64,000 bases of DNA from Chitinophagales bacterium (GCA_016787295.1 JAEUUX010000066.1:21736-85735); one strand, 5' to 3'; positions 52,452 through 61,814 are shown, counted from the first letter of the stretch. Translations and numbers: made by a program. The notes: generated by a model not told the origin, from the sequence alone.

Positions 52452-53153
52452 ATGAAACAAGAAGTTGTTGTATTTAGTTCTAATATGAGCTATGGCGATT
52501 TGAGCCAATTAGCAGATGCAGGGGTTAATACCGCTATGCGTGATTTAAACGATTTATCTCTTTTTGGGGTAGACTTAGCATTTATTGACAGCATTCGTCA
52601 AAAAAATGCCTTATTCAAAAACTTCGCCACAGACGAAGAGTATAGTGGTATGGTATCTAAACGCACCCAAGAAAAAAACGATTTGCGCAACATAGTCACC
52701 AAAGGTATTTCTAACATTATGATACGCGTCAAAAATAAATACGGTGCAAATTCTCCCGAACACAAACGCTTTAGTACAGGCAATATGCACAAAGATACAG
52801 ACAGCGATTTGGTGCGTTTGGCACGCAGAGTAACCCGCTTGGCAAGCGAATACCTGAATGACTTGTACGAAAAAGGTTTGCGCCAATCAGAAATTGATGG
52901 GCTAAATGAACAAATTGATGCCTTTGATAAATCTATCGAAATCAAAGACCAAGCAGTAAAAGAGCGCGACACCGCCACACAACAAAGGGCATTATTGGCT
53001 AATGAAATTTACAACTTAGTGAGCGAATTGTTCGACTATGGCAAACAGTGCTATGTCGATACCAACGAAGCCAAATACAATGACTATGTAATTTATAGCA
53101 ACCAAACAAGCAGCATGGTCGATAGCGAAGAAGCCGACACCACAACCGAATAA
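52452..53153 (+). CDS. Coiled-coil protein of unknown function
   Basis: 233 residues, no signal peptide or membrane segment. Helical throughout, with heptad-like stretches (about 110-190: ARRVTRLASEYLNDLYEKGL, then IDAFDKSIEIKDQAVKERD) and an acidic tail (SMVDSEEADTTTE). It resembles, by layout only, small helical proteins encoded in many Bacteroidota. No function is assignable. The strongest promoter of the window and a long AT-rich upstream region containing an 84-bp tandem repeat suggest high or regulated expression. A long inverted repeat follows the stop. Confidence 0.7.
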   Translation: MKQEVVVFSSNMSYGDLSQLADAGVNTAMRDLNDLSLFGVDLAFIDSIRQKNALFKNFATDEEYSGMVSKRTQEKNDLRNIVTKGISNIMIRVKNKYGANSPEHKRFSTGNMHKDTDSDLVRLARRVTRLASEYLNDLYEKGLRQSEIDGLNEQIDAFDKSIEIKDQAVKERDTATQQRALLANEIYNLVSELFDYGKQCYVDTNEAKYNDYVIYSNQTSSMVDSEEADTTTE

Positions 53154-53179
53154 ATAAGCACCATGCTATATAATATAGA

Positions 53180-53222
53180 CAATGCACCAATGATTAGAAA
53201 CACAAAAATTGTTGGTGCATTG
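53180..53222. other. Inverted repeat between the coiled-coil gene and the porin pair
   Basis: Perfect 11-bp arms CAATGCACCAA and TTGGTGCATTG around a 21-base loop. Outer TATAG/CTATA pairing extends the stem. No T tract follows, so it is not a standard terminator. It may be an operator, an attenuator or an RNA stability element of the downstream leader. Confidence 0.6.
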
Positions 53223-53271
53223 TACTATAGTATACCAAGCATTTATTTTTTCATTCAAACATACCAATATT

Positions 53272-53985
53272 ATGACACACACACACAAATTATCCGTTTT
53301 TTTTATTGCTCTGCTAATAGCAAGCCACGTTTTTGCACAAAATACTGCACCTGATAGTGTTAAGCAAAAAAAAATTAAAAAGTTTATTAACACAAAAGGC
53401 ATTAGGATAGCTCAGGGTATTTCAACTTTATACAATTATGGACATACATATACCCCTATTCGTTGCACTTCTGTAGGTTTTTTTCTTGCAGAAAGAAAAA
53501 AACCATTTTCAGTCACACTTGAGGCATCAGTAGATATAAAAGGAGGAATTAGAGACGATGTATTTACTGTTTATTCTCCAACAGTTGATGAAAATGGTTT
53601 GCCAAGCATGATTGGAGGATATGTCACAGAAAAAATAACGACTAAATTTAAGTTTGCCTATTTTTCGTTAAGTGTTTTACCTACTTATAGGTTTTTTGAT
53701 AACAAATATGCCTTTGCTGGTGGAATATCTATATCACGTTTATCAGGAATATCAATAGACAACCCACCAAGTTATCCACACGGATATTTTTATGTACATC
53801 CCAGATTTGATTTTAACTTAATTGGGGCATATCAGTATGTGTTTATTGAAAAATCTGCCTTTTTTTTACAGCTTGATACAAGATTTACGTATGGATTACG
53901 AAATTTTTATAATGGATATGCCAATGGTTCCATACCAACACGACACCTTACAGCACAAGCTGGGCTTAGTTTTGTTTGGAAATAG
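53272..53985 (+). CDS. Outer-membrane beta-barrel protein, paralogue 1
   Basis: 237 residues from the ATG at 53272 (MTHTHKLSVFFIALLIASHV, ending FAQ): a signal peptide. The mature part alternates hydrophobic strands and ends with LTAQAGLSFVWK, a barrel-type C-terminal strand. It belongs with porin-family small barrels in general appearance; no substrate is evident. It is a tandem duplicate of the next gene: leader, first 35 codons and last 10 codons are almost identical while the middle diverges. Codons 2-5 are encoded by (AC)6. Confidence 0.75.
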   Translation: MTHTHKLSVFFIALLIASHVFAQNTAPDSVKQKKIKKFINTKGIRIAQGISTLYNYGHTYTPIRCTSVGFFLAERKKPFSVTLEASVDIKGGIRDDVFTVYSPTVDENGLPSMIGGYVTEKITTKFKFAYFSLSVLPTYRFFDNKYAFAGGISISRLSGISIDNPPSYPHGYFYVHPRFDFNLIGAYQYVFIEKSAFFLQLDTRFTYGLRNFYNGYANGSIPTRHLTAQAGLSFVWK

Positions 53986-54090
53986 CTACTTTTGTGGTAT
54001 ATCCGATTGTTATTTTTATTAGCTATGGAAATTTTTGATTTGGGTTAAACATACCAAGCATTTATTTTTTCATTCAAACACAACAATATG

Positions 54091-54783
54091 ATGACACACA
54101 CACACAAATTATCCATTTTTTTTATTGCTTTGTTAATAACAAGCCATATTTTTGCACAAAACACTGCACCTGATAGTGTTAAGCAAAAAACGCCTCAAAA
54201 AGTTGTTATGAATAAAGGTTTTAGAATTTCTACTGGCTTTTCAACTTTATTTAATAGTAAGTACCACTATAGTCCTATTCAAAGTAATTCTTTTGGTTTT
54301 TTTTTTACCGAAATAACAAAACCTTTTTCGATTACTTTTGAAGGGTCTTTAGACAAAAAAGGAGGAATTAATAGACCAATCCCTGTTGATGTTGCTTTAA
54401 TTAATGCAAATGGAGGGTTCGTCATAAATGAAAGAGACACCAAATTTATACTTTGGTATGTTTCATTGAGTGTTTTACCCACTTATAGGTTTTCCGATAA
54501 CAAATATTCCTTTGCTGTAGGTCTCTCAATGTCTTCTTTATTTGCAACAGAAATGAGAAACCCGCCTCCTAATGCTCTTCTTTATACGTCTATACATCCT
54601 AAACTTGACTTTAACTTAATAGGATCATATCAGTACATTTTTATTGAAAAACCTTTTTTTTATATGCAGCTTGACACAAGGATTACTTATGGACTACTAA
54701 AAGTTTACAATGAATTTACAAATAATCCCACATCATTCCGACAAGCTACAGCACAAGCTGGACTTAGTTTTGTTTGGAAATAG
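54091..54783 (+). CDS. Outer-membrane beta-barrel protein, paralogue 2
   Basis: 230 residues from the second of two adjacent ATGs, aligned with its twin 819 bp upstream. Shares the signal peptide (MTHTHKLSIFFIALLITSHI), the NTAPDSVKQK segment, SLSVLPTYRF and the C-terminal TAQAGLSFVWK strand. The exposed middle (about 90-125) differs strongly, as expected if loops face outward. The duplication includes about 40 bp of leader. A perfect 20-bp hairpin terminator follows at 54906. Confidence 0.75.
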   Translation: MTHTHKLSIFFIALLITSHIFAQNTAPDSVKQKTPQKVVMNKGFRISTGFSTLFNSKYHYSPIQSNSFGFFFTEITKPFSITFEGSLDKKGGINRPIPVDVALINANGGFVINERDTKFILWYVSLSVLPTYRFSDNKYSFAVGLSMSSLFATEMRNPPPNALLYTSIHPKLDFNLIGSYQYIFIEKPFFYMQLDTRITYGLLKVYNEFTNNPTSFRQATAQAGLSFVWK

Positions 54784-54905
54784 TTACTTTTAAAGCATAC
54801 CCAGCTACTATTTTTATTAACTATAAAAATCCTTGATTTAGGTTAACTTATTTTTTGTGCAAAAATAATGTCCCCTAATTTTTCGTACCGATTCAAACAG
54901 ACAAA

Positions 54906-54952
54906 AAAACAACATCTGCCCTATACGAATGCTATAGGGCAGATGTTGTTTT
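54906..54952 (+). terminator. Perfect 20-bp hairpin terminator
   Basis: Arms AAAACAACATCTGCCCTATA and TATAGGGCAGATGTTGTTTT, loop of seven bases, 122 bp after the porin stop. The symmetric A/T ends allow use on both strands. Confidence 0.85.
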
Positions 54953-55007
54953 GGGTATACGATAATAATTATATCAAAATGTGTAGAGCGGAGCTAATAT
55001 TCCATTT

Positions 55008-55172
55008 AGGTTAAATAGTTGAATAATAATGCATTGATTTTTTTGGGCGTTCCCATACGGGTCGGGCTGCTACGGGCTTCGCTACGCTTGGTGCTGCGTT
55101 ACTCTCCGCACTGGCTAACGCCACCCCCCGCATCCCTAACGCGCTTCGCCATTCGAACAAAAATGTCGTTAT
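55008..55172 (+). repeat. Dispersed GC-rich intergenic repeat, copy 3
   Basis: Core GGGCGTTCCC to CATCCCTAACGCGCTTCGCC at 55045-55157, with the same AT-rich flanks as copy 4 (TAAATAGTT...CATTGATTT upstream and ATTCGAACAAAAAT downstream). The repeat is therefore longer than the GC-rich core. Confidence 0.85.
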
Positions 55173-55262
55173 TTTTTTACAACAAAAACAACTTTTTTCT
55201 GACAAAATAATTAAAATGAAACATTAGTACAAGGCTATTAGAACAAAAAAGAAGACAACAAC

Positions 55263-58205
55263 TTAGCGAATTTCTACAGCACCAATTTGTTTGGCATTAG
55301 CTACGAATAAAACAAAATCTTGGTTATTGACCATGCCGTCAAAATTAAGGTCTGCCAAACGATAGCCGTTGCCTTGAAAATTAAAATAGGTATTGCCATC
55401 GCCAATAGCGGTTATTACACCATTATTATTCAAATCACCCGCTAATAGCACAAAACGGTCGCCAATTTGTTTTTGTTGATTCGTACCAATAGCTTGTGTC
55501 ATGGCAGTAGTAAAATCATAATCTATATTACTGTGTGTTTGATTCGTCACCACAAAGGACTGACTCATGACCGCTAAATGGTTGCGGTGTCGCACCACAA
55601 AGCGATACATATTGCCAGCGGTTAGGGTGTTAAACAATACGCCCGAAGTGGGATTATTATATTGTACAATTTCGCCATTACTCAACAAAACAGCGGCTTT
55701 TTGTTCCAATAAAGTACTACCATCGTTGCTATAGGCTTCTATCAGCACCCAATCTGTTGTCATTGCGGGCAAGGTAGATAGGATTTCGGAGCCAGTATAA
55801 TTCCAAAATGTGCCACTATAGGGTTGCGTCAAGGGAATAACAGCACTGTTTTGGGTAGTCATAGAAGCACTACCATTGTAGCAGCCTTCCAAAAATGCCT
55901 TTAAACGCACACTCACAGCAGTTGGCACATTGCATTGCGCAGTTGAAACAATGGTAAAGGGAGCAGCATTGCCAAAAATACAAGACGTATTTTGCGCGGA
56001 GGGAGCAGTCGGAAAAGTCAAAGTATAAGGATCTTGGTCAAATATCAGGCGAACATACTGCACACTTCCGCCAGCACCAGCGTTGTTATTATCAGCAATA
56101 TGCAGCGTCCACGTACCATTTGGGTTGCCAACATTCACATTCAAGGGCGAATCACTATTGATACTACCCGTATAACAAGGAGGAGTTGGGTAACTATTGC
56201 CATTACAGGCTCCCGCATTATAGCCTCCTGATGAAACAAAACAAGCAGGGTTGCTACTCGTCCCGATATTCACCCCAAAACCCGATAAAGAAAAGGTAGT
56301 CACAACAGGAATCTCTGCATTATTGGGAGCAAATAAACTAATACTAAGGTCGTTGGTGAAAGCATGTTGCACAAAAAGGCAAATTTGCGACAAACGGGCA
56401 TCAGTTGGCAGTTGATACACCGAAATAGTAACAGCTACGCCTGCTGTATTCGGGAAATCGGGGATAGCAATATTGGCATTGGGTCCCACCGTATAAGTAG
56501 GAGCGGGTAAATTTTGATAAGAAATGAAAGGTGTTACATAATAGTTTCCCGCAGGAAGGCTGCCACAGTTGGGCGAAAACTCAAAACCCATGACATTAGC
56601 AGGCAAGTTTAAACCGCTTTGGGCAGCAAATATTTTTCCTTGTGCAGCGGCAGTTGTCAAATTATTGCCGTTGGTGACAGGGGCAGTATCTATCCAAAAA
56701 CCAGCAGTATATGGGTCTGTTATGTGTGGGTCTATTGTTGTGATGAGCATCGTTTCGTTGCAACAGACCGTAGGACTTTCTACCGCTGCTGTTCCTGCTT
56801 CGGGCAGCACTGTAACGGTAGCTTTTCTGCGGCATGGGTTATCAATGGCATAATTATTCACCTCTTCCACCCAAATCTCGTAAGTTCCCGCCAATTGATT
56901 ATTTACAATGGCAGTGGGCGTACACCAAGCCGTTTGAGTAGCTATAGGAGTAGAAGCTGTCGCGCTGCTATACCAATTATAACAACTGTTAATGGCGTGT
57001 AAAGTGGGTACGGGGTCGCCAACACAAATTTCCCAATAAGGCGAATCGGGATTATTAATAGCAGTAGATGAAAAATCTAAACCGATATTGGAACTACACA
57101 AATAGTCACGACATTGCAACAAAATATCTTGAATTTTCCGCAACTGACAAGCGGAGAAATGTACAGGTTGGCAGGAACTGTAGCGGGTATAACTCATAAT
57201 ATTTTGGAGGTCTAAGGGTTGGCTTGGGTGAGGAACATAGCTGCCCGTGTATTGACAGCTTAAATTCACCAAACCATTCAAAGAAGGGTCGGGAGGAGTG
57301 TCTGCAATGCCATCGCCTTTGTTAGAAGGATTATTGGGGTCGGAGATAGCCAAAGCAGTATTGGGTTCGCCAAAGAGACAAGCTCCTGAACCATTGCTGG
57401 CTTCGTTGGGTGTATTATTGCTCGCTCCGTTGTGGGTGTGTTGCAAACCCAATAAATGCCCTAATTCGTGGGCTAAAGAAGCATCACCTGCCCCTATACA
57501 GCTTGCCCGCAATACAGCCCGATTATTCAAACTCAAACTCGCTCCCGTTGTATAGCTTCCCGGAAAATAAGCATAGCCGCAAGTGGGAAAACCACCGCGC
57601 GTCAAATTTTCAACAATGTAGACATTCAACACACCGGGATAATCCAAACTATTGGCTTCGGTGTCGTCATCAATGCCGTCATCAGAGTCAGTACTACCTG
57701 CCACAAAATTATACAAATCGGAGTCGTTAATATAACGAACTTCTGCCACCACAAACTGCACTAAGGCAGCGCTATAATAGTTGTTAGCCTCTGCCAAAGC
57801 TGCGGAAAAGTCTGTTTCATTCGCGCTACCACTTCCACTATTATTCCGCACCAACGTACAAACAAGAGGAATGCGATAGTCAGGGCAGGACGAATTAGGC
57901 AGCGGTGGTATGGAACAATCTGTAAAATCGCAACTTGTTCCATAGCTACCATACATATAGTTGCGACAAACGGGACCCATGCGTTGTTCGCCGTTGGGAG
58001 TGTTTTCAGCATCGGGCAGCGTTATTTCAGTTGCGCAAGGCATGATTTGTGCTACTAAGGGGGTTGGGTAGCACACAAAATAAGTAATAACGATTATCCA
58101 AGCAATAAAAATATTACTTAAACGAGCTGTGCATATTGCGTTTGAGGCAGCGGGATAACAAAAGTTAGTGCATCGATGAAAAAGTTGGGTAATGTTTGTT
58201 TTCAT
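55263..58205 (-). CDS. Secreted M43-type metalloprotease with proprotein-convertase P domain and dockerin-like tail
   Basis: 980 residues from MKTNITQLFH at 58205. The signal segment is around residues 35-55 (IFIAWIIVITYFVCYPTPLVA). The zinc site HELGHLLGLQH lies near 245 with a downstream SYTRYSS Met-turn-like region near residue 340, placing it in the pappalysin/cytophagalysin group. A P/HomoB-type domain spans about 600-750 (LSLFAPNNAEIPVV, GTWTLHIADNNN). The C-terminus carries two dockerin-like calcium loops (GDLNNNGVIT, ADLNFDGMVNNQDF) and ends AVEIR, with no recognisable type A or B sorting domain. Endoproteolysis outside the cell is expected. Confidence 0.88.
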   Translation of the reverse strand: MKTNITQLFHRCTNFCYPAASNAICTARLSNIFIAWIIVITYFVCYPTPLVAQIMPCATEITLPDAENTPNGEQRMGPVCRNYMYGSYGTSCDFTDCSIPPLPNSSCPDYRIPLVCTLVRNNSGSGSANETDFSAALAEANNYYSAALVQFVVAEVRYINDSDLYNFVAGSTDSDDGIDDDTEANSLDYPGVLNVYIVENLTRGGFPTCGYAYFPGSYTTGASLSLNNRAVLRASCIGAGDASLAHELGHLLGLQHTHNGASNNTPNEASNGSGACLFGEPNTALAISDPNNPSNKGDGIADTPPDPSLNGLVNLSCQYTGSYVPHPSQPLDLQNIMSYTRYSSCQPVHFSACQLRKIQDILLQCRDYLCSSNIGLDFSSTAINNPDSPYWEICVGDPVPTLHAINSCYNWYSSATASTPIATQTAWCTPTAIVNNQLAGTYEIWVEEVNNYAIDNPCRRKATVTVLPEAGTAAVESPTVCCNETMLITTIDPHITDPYTAGFWIDTAPVTNGNNLTTAAAQGKIFAAQSGLNLPANVMGFEFSPNCGSLPAGNYYVTPFISYQNLPAPTYTVGPNANIAIPDFPNTAGVAVTISVYQLPTDARLSQICLFVQHAFTNDLSISLFAPNNAEIPVVTTFSLSGFGVNIGTSSNPACFVSSGGYNAGACNGNSYPTPPCYTGSINSDSPLNVNVGNPNGTWTLHIADNNNAGAGGSVQYVRLIFDQDPYTLTFPTAPSAQNTSCIFGNAAPFTIVSTAQCNVPTAVSVRLKAFLEGCYNGSASMTTQNSAVIPLTQPYSGTFWNYTGSEILSTLPAMTTDWVLIEAYSNDGSTLLEQKAAVLLSNGEIVQYNNPTSGVLFNTLTAGNMYRFVVRHRNHLAVMSQSFVVTNQTHSNIDYDFTTAMTQAIGTNQQKQIGDRFVLLAGDLNNNGVITAIGDGNTYFNFQGNGYRLADLNFDGMVNNQDFVLFVANAKQIGAVEIR

Positions 58206-58306
58206 AGAAAAAATAAGTTTATTATGGAAATATAAATAATATTCGCAATTCAAAAATACTCTTTAAACAATTTTCGCTTCAATTTGAATGCTTTGGATAG
58301 GCATTA

Positions 58307-58314
58307 CAAAGCTA
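58307..58314 (-). promoter_or_regulatory. -7 box TAGCTTTG for the M43 protease
   Basis: Exact match on the minus strand, 102 bp upstream of the start at 58205 and directly after the OmpA-gene terminator. Confidence 0.55.
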
Positions 58315-58330
58315 AGGTTAAAAAACAAAA

Positions 58331-58363
58331 AAAACCTCGATGTGGTTAGCATCGAGGTTTTTT
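58331..58363 (-). terminator. Terminator of the OmpA-family gene
   Basis: Perfect 12-bp stem AAAACCTCGATG and its reverse complement with a seven-base loop, 38 bp after the leftward stop. Confidence 0.85.
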
Positions 58364-58400
58364 ATTATGATTTCAAACACTTGTGGTTGTTTTACATCAA

Positions 58401-60344
58401 TTAGGGTTGACGACGACCTGCGTTTGGACCTTTGGGTTTAGCCATATTTCCACCGGGAGGGCAGATTTGGAACTCTACACGACGGTTCAAAGCGTGGTCA
58501 GCATCGAAGCCTTTGCGAGGACCGCTATCAGACAAGCCATCAACAACAGGGCTACTTTCACCACGATATTGCAATGTCAATTGACCGGGGTTAACACCAT
58601 AACGGCTTACTAATAAGTCGATAACTTCTTTGGCACGTTTGTAAGACAATACATCGTTATATGGATTGCTTGCACGCACGTCTGTATTACCAATTACGCA
58701 AAGGGTTGTGCTTGGACAGTCGCGCAAGATGCGGGCTACTTCTGCCAATTGACCTTCAAATTCTGGTTTAACAGAATATTTGTTCAAGTCAAACAAAATG
58801 GTAGGCAACATCAAATTAGCGCAAGGGTCGATATGTGGCGGAGGTACGCAACCTTTAATACATTCGCACAAACCACCTTGGATAGCTTTCAAATCTTCGC
58901 AAGTAAGTTTGAGTTTTTCTTTTGGTTCTTTTGGAGCTACACCATATTTGTCTACGTCTTTGATAGCATCGTAGCGGGTGTGTGGTTCGCGGTCGTCGCA
59001 ATCCAACACGCCATCACGGTCGCTATCAAGCATACGTCCGTGTGTATCAACAGGGCAACCTTCGCGAGAATTTGGTTCTTTGTCCCAAGCATTAGGCACA
59101 CCGTCTTTGTCGTTGTCGGCAAGGTCGGGAAGTTCCATATCATCGCAACAAGGAGCTTCGTTCATTTCTTTGTAACCATAGTCTAATGGGTTCATCCACC
59201 AAAGCGGTTCAACAGAGTTTTTGCCACCGATGTTGAAATTAACGTGTGCGCCTGTGAAAGTGTATGTATCATAGTCACGTGTCAAAGCACCCCATTCTTG
59301 CCAGCGTTGTCCGTCAAGAAGGTCATCGTTGGTATAAGTTACTTTGGTTTCGAGACCGATATTGATTCGGCGCGATACTTTGAAGTCAATACCAACACCT
59401 ACGTGAGCAGTTGGACGGGAAGAGAATTTTTCGGTTTTTAGGAATACGCCATAGTCGTCGAAGTGACGTTCGGCTTGTGATTCATAAGTACCATCTCTCA
59501 AAGCGTTTAGTTCATCGTATACATCTCCTCTATTTGCATAGGTGGAGTAATCAATGGCTGCGGCTCCGGAATAGTCATATTCGTTATTTTCTCCATTAAG
59601 TTGGTCTTGCATAACGCGATACCAAACAGCACCGATACCAGCAACACCATAGAGACCTACTTTTGTTTCGCGTTTGTGGAAACGGATGTTGTGAAGGCTA
59701 ATGATACCCGATACAGCGGCTTCTCTCAACTTGGTTTGGTAGTTGTAGAAAATCAAGCTATTGTTTAGCTGTCTGTAGTCGGGTTGTCTGCCACCATTGT
59801 CGCTAAGGTCGGCATAGGTGGTTGAGCCTGCTAAGGATTGGTTGGGAGTGTGGCCATCGCCAAGGCTACTTCTGTTCCAGCCTTCTGTTCCTTGCCAGTT
59901 GTGTCCGTAGGCAGTTCCCATTGCATAGTTAGCTCTTAGAGAGAATAAATAGCCGAAGGATTTGCGGACGTGCAAACCATAGCCGAGGTTGAGATGTCCG
60001 TTGGTGGCTTTACCGATGAAACCGGTTTTGATGTCACCACTAATCATCATTGGACCTACGTCGATACCAATTTCCCATCGGTCGCGCGGACGAGCGGGGA
60101 AATCATACTTACGATCCATAAATTTGTCCTGCTGTTCTTGTCTTCCTTTTGGCACGAAGGCTTTGTATTCTTCGCTACGGAAAGGCGGATAGGGATAATC
60201 GCCTTCGGTTGCATCGGCATCGGACGATTCACTGCCATCTTCTGTAGCTTCTTCTGTGGCGGGTTTATCATCTTGTGCTACAAGTGGATAAGCGCTACCT
60301 AATAAGAAAAAAAGAAGTACAAGTAAGTGTTTCTTACTTAACAT
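58401..60344 (-). CDS. OmpA-family outer-membrane protein with thrombospondin type 3 repeats
   Basis: 647 residues with signal peptide (LLVLLFFLLGSAYPLVAQ). Residues about 85-370 form a beta-barrel. Residues 405-460 carry calcium-binding thrombospondin-3-type repeats (DNDKDGVPNAWD, DSDRDGVLDCDD). The C-terminal OmpA domain (about 510-630) shows ILFDLNKYSVKPE, VIGNTDVRASNPYNDVLSYKRAKEVIDLL (read in two halves) and NRRVEFQI, the peptidoglycan-binding set. It anchors the outer membrane to the wall. The acidic segment after the signal peptide is low complexity. A long leader follows the promoter at 60432-60465. Confidence 0.92.
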   Translation of the reverse strand: MLSKKHLLVLLFFLLGSAYPLVAQDDKPATEEATEDGSESSDADATEGDYPYPPFRSEEYKAFVPKGRQEQQDKFMDRKYDFPARPRDRWEIGIDVGPMMISGDIKTGFIGKATNGHLNLGYGLHVRKSFGYLFSLRANYAMGTAYGHNWQGTEGWNRSSLGDGHTPNQSLAGSTTYADLSDNGGRQPDYRQLNNSLIFYNYQTKLREAAVSGIISLHNIRFHKRETKVGLYGVAGIGAVWYRVMQDQLNGENNEYDYSGAAAIDYSTYANRGDVYDELNALRDGTYESQAERHFDDYGVFLKTEKFSSRPTAHVGVGIDFKVSRRINIGLETKVTYTNDDLLDGQRWQEWGALTRDYDTYTFTGAHVNFNIGGKNSVEPLWWMNPLDYGYKEMNEAPCCDDMELPDLADNDKDGVPNAWDKEPNSREGCPVDTHGRMLDSDRDGVLDCDDREPHTRYDAIKDVDKYGVAPKEPKEKLKLTCEDLKAIQGGLCECIKGCVPPPHIDPCANLMLPTILFDLNKYSVKPEFEGQLAEVARILRDCPSTTLCVIGNTDVRASNPYNDVLSYKRAKEVIDLLVSRYGVNPGQLTLQYRGESSPVVDGLSDSGPRKGFDADHALNRRVEFQICPPGGNMAKPKGPNAGRRQP

Positions 60345-60644
60345 AGGCGTAATTTTTGTCGTTTATTGAAATTTATTTAATTTTTTGGTTTTTTTGAGGT
60401 TTGATGATGTGTTATAGTGATGTTGTTGGTACAAAAATAGCATATAGGGCATATTTCCGTACAAATGTAAGGAGATTTTGCGGTTTTGTATAATTTTTTG
60501 GTGATTTTTTATTGGGATTTTTTATTTTATTTCATTTTTATCAACAATTCACCAAAGCTGTATTTATTGCTTGTTTTGGGGTAGTAAAAATGAGCTTATT
60601 TTGGACGCAAAAATAGGCAAATAGTTTCAAATTTTTGTCTATTT
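60345..60644. other. 300-bp AT-rich intergenic region
   Basis: Holds the OmpA-gene promoter (60432-60465). Otherwise it is AT-rich, with no supported gene or terminator for the DUF1801 gene. Confidence 0.6.
60432..60465 (-). promoter_or_regulatory. Promoter of the OmpA-family gene
   Basis: On the minus strand TTTG (60462-60465), 22-bp spacer, TATTTTTG (60432-60439). The start codon is 87 bp downstream, so the leader is about 75-80 nt. Confidence 0.65.
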
Positions 60645-61064
60645 TTACGAATTAGGGTATTGTTTTTTTAGTTTTTCGACAGATTCGGCAATTAGTTGTG
60701 TTAAGATGAGGAGGTTCACATCTGCCATCTTTTTGATATAGAGGCATGATGTGCCAATGGTGTGTTTTCCTAACTGTTGTAGGAGATGTTCTGCTTGGTC
60801 AAAACCTGTCATTAGGTAGATGGTGAGGTTTTGTTTTCGAGGAGAGAAGCCTGCCCAAAACCATATCCCTGTGTGTCTGCTTTTGTATTCATACTGGTAT
60901 TGTCCAAATCCTACAATGCTTTTTCCCCACATAACAGGAGGTTGTTGGGTAATATTTTGCATGATTTGTAGAATTTGTTGGCAGTCAGCTTGTTGTTTTG
61001 GCGGAAGGTTTGCCAGAAAATCGACAACAGATTCTTGGGTAGGTTGGGTTTTTAGGTTTGACAT
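60645..61064 (-). CDS. DUF1801 (YdhG-like) protein
   Basis: 139 residues, cytoplasmic. Family features are VVDFLANLPPKQQADCQQIL at the start, MWGKSIVGFGQYQYEY, and the central IWFWAGFSPRKQNLTIYL, then CLYIKKMADVNLLILTQLI. DUF1801 proteins have a small alpha/beta fold of unknown function. It is 12 bp downstream of the FKBP lipoprotein gene and probably co-transcribed with it. Confidence 0.9.
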   Translation of the reverse strand: MSNLKTQPTQESVVDFLANLPPKQQADCQQILQIMQNITQQPPVMWGKSIVGFGQYQYEYKSRHTGIWFWAGFSPRKQNLTIYLMTGFDQAEHLLQQLGKHTIGTSCLYIKKMADVNLLILTQLIAESVEKLKKQYPNS

Positions 61065-61076
61065 TTTGTTGGGAGA

Positions 61077-61649
61077 TTATCGAAAATCTATTAATTCTAC
61101 ATCAAAGACTAATACCGAGTTGGGTTTGATGATGTTACCTGCTCCGCTGCTACCATACGCCAAACCTGATGGGATGAGGAGTTTTACTTTGCCTCCTTTG
61201 CCGATGGTTGGTATGCCTTCTTGCCAGCCTTGTATTACACCGCTCAGTGGAAACTGGGTAGATTGTCCTCTGTCGTAAGATGAATCAAATTGTGTGCCAT
61301 CTAAGAGATAGCCTTTGTAGTGACAATCTACATTGTTGTTGATAGTGGGTTTTTGGGCGGTGCCGGATTTTTCTACCACATAGTAAACGCCCGACTTGGT
61401 TACGCCATATTTGGATAGCGCATTTTTGGCGAGGTATTCCTTGATGAGTTTTTGGTCAATTTTGCCTTGTTCTGTTTGGTAGATAGCGATATTATCGGTA
61501 TTGATTTGGTTTGATTCAGTTTTTGTAGTAGATTTTTTTTCTACTTTAGTGGGTTCTTTAGAGGCTTGTGTTTTTTTGCTACTGTTGCAGGCATTAAAAC
61601 AAAACATGGTGCATATTGTGCCTATGATGGCAAAGATTTTTATTTTCAT
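61077..61649 (-). CDS. FKBP-type peptidyl-prolyl isomerase lipoprotein
   Basis: 190 residues. The lipobox FNAC (Cys21) anchors it in a membrane. A Lys/Thr-rich linker to about residue 50 is followed by a helical segment and the FKBP domain (about 90-190) with VDCHYKGYLLDGTQFDSSYD, FPLSGVIQGWQEGIPTIGKG, LLIPSGLAYGSSGAG and LVFDVELIDF. The key aromatic pocket residues are present. It should catalyse prolyl isomerisation in envelope proteins. Promoter word TACCTTTG on the minus strand at 61680-61687. Confidence 0.93.
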   Translation of the reverse strand: MKIKIFAIIGTICTMFCFNACNSSKKTQASKEPTKVEKKSTTKTESNQINTDNIAIYQTEQGKIDQKLIKEYLAKNALSKYGVTKSGVYYVVEKSGTAQKPTINNNVDCHYKGYLLDGTQFDSSYDRGQSTQFPLSGVIQGWQEGIPTIGKGGKVKLLIPSGLAYGSSGAGNIIKPNSVLVFDVELIDFR

Positions 61650-61679
61650 GTTATTAATACGATGTTCTTAATTGAGAGA

Positions 61680-61687
61680 CAAAGGTA
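61680..61687 (-). promoter_or_regulatory. -7 box TACCTTTG for the FKBP/DUF1801 operon
   Basis: Exact match on the minus strand 31 bp upstream of the start at 61649. Confidence 0.6.
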
Positions 61688-61751
61688 GGTAAAAATTATA
61701 GGTTTACCAAGCAATTGTATGAAAATTGACAAAATAGTGTATAAGTATAAA

Positions 61752-61788
61752 AAAAACTGCCCTTATCTTACAGAAAGGGCAGTTTTGG
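61752..61788 (-). terminator. Terminator after the RGGAT-repeat lipoprotein
   Basis: Arms AAAACTGCCCTT and AAGGGCAGTTTT around a ten-base region, 27 bp after the leftward stop at 61815. Confidence 0.85.
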
Positions 61789-61814
61789 GGGATTATAGAT
61801 GGGTGAAAAATGGT

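Larger units (their letters stand above)
54784..55262. other. 479-bp intergenic region between porin pair and metalloprotease
   Basis: Contains the long terminator 54906-54952 and dispersed repeat copy 3 (55008-55172). Nothing coding is supported. Confidence 0.7.

Noticed and set aside
55011..55210. Open frames on both strands inside dispersed repeat copy 3
   Set aside because: Equivalent frames are not conserved between the four copies and there is no promoter or start context.
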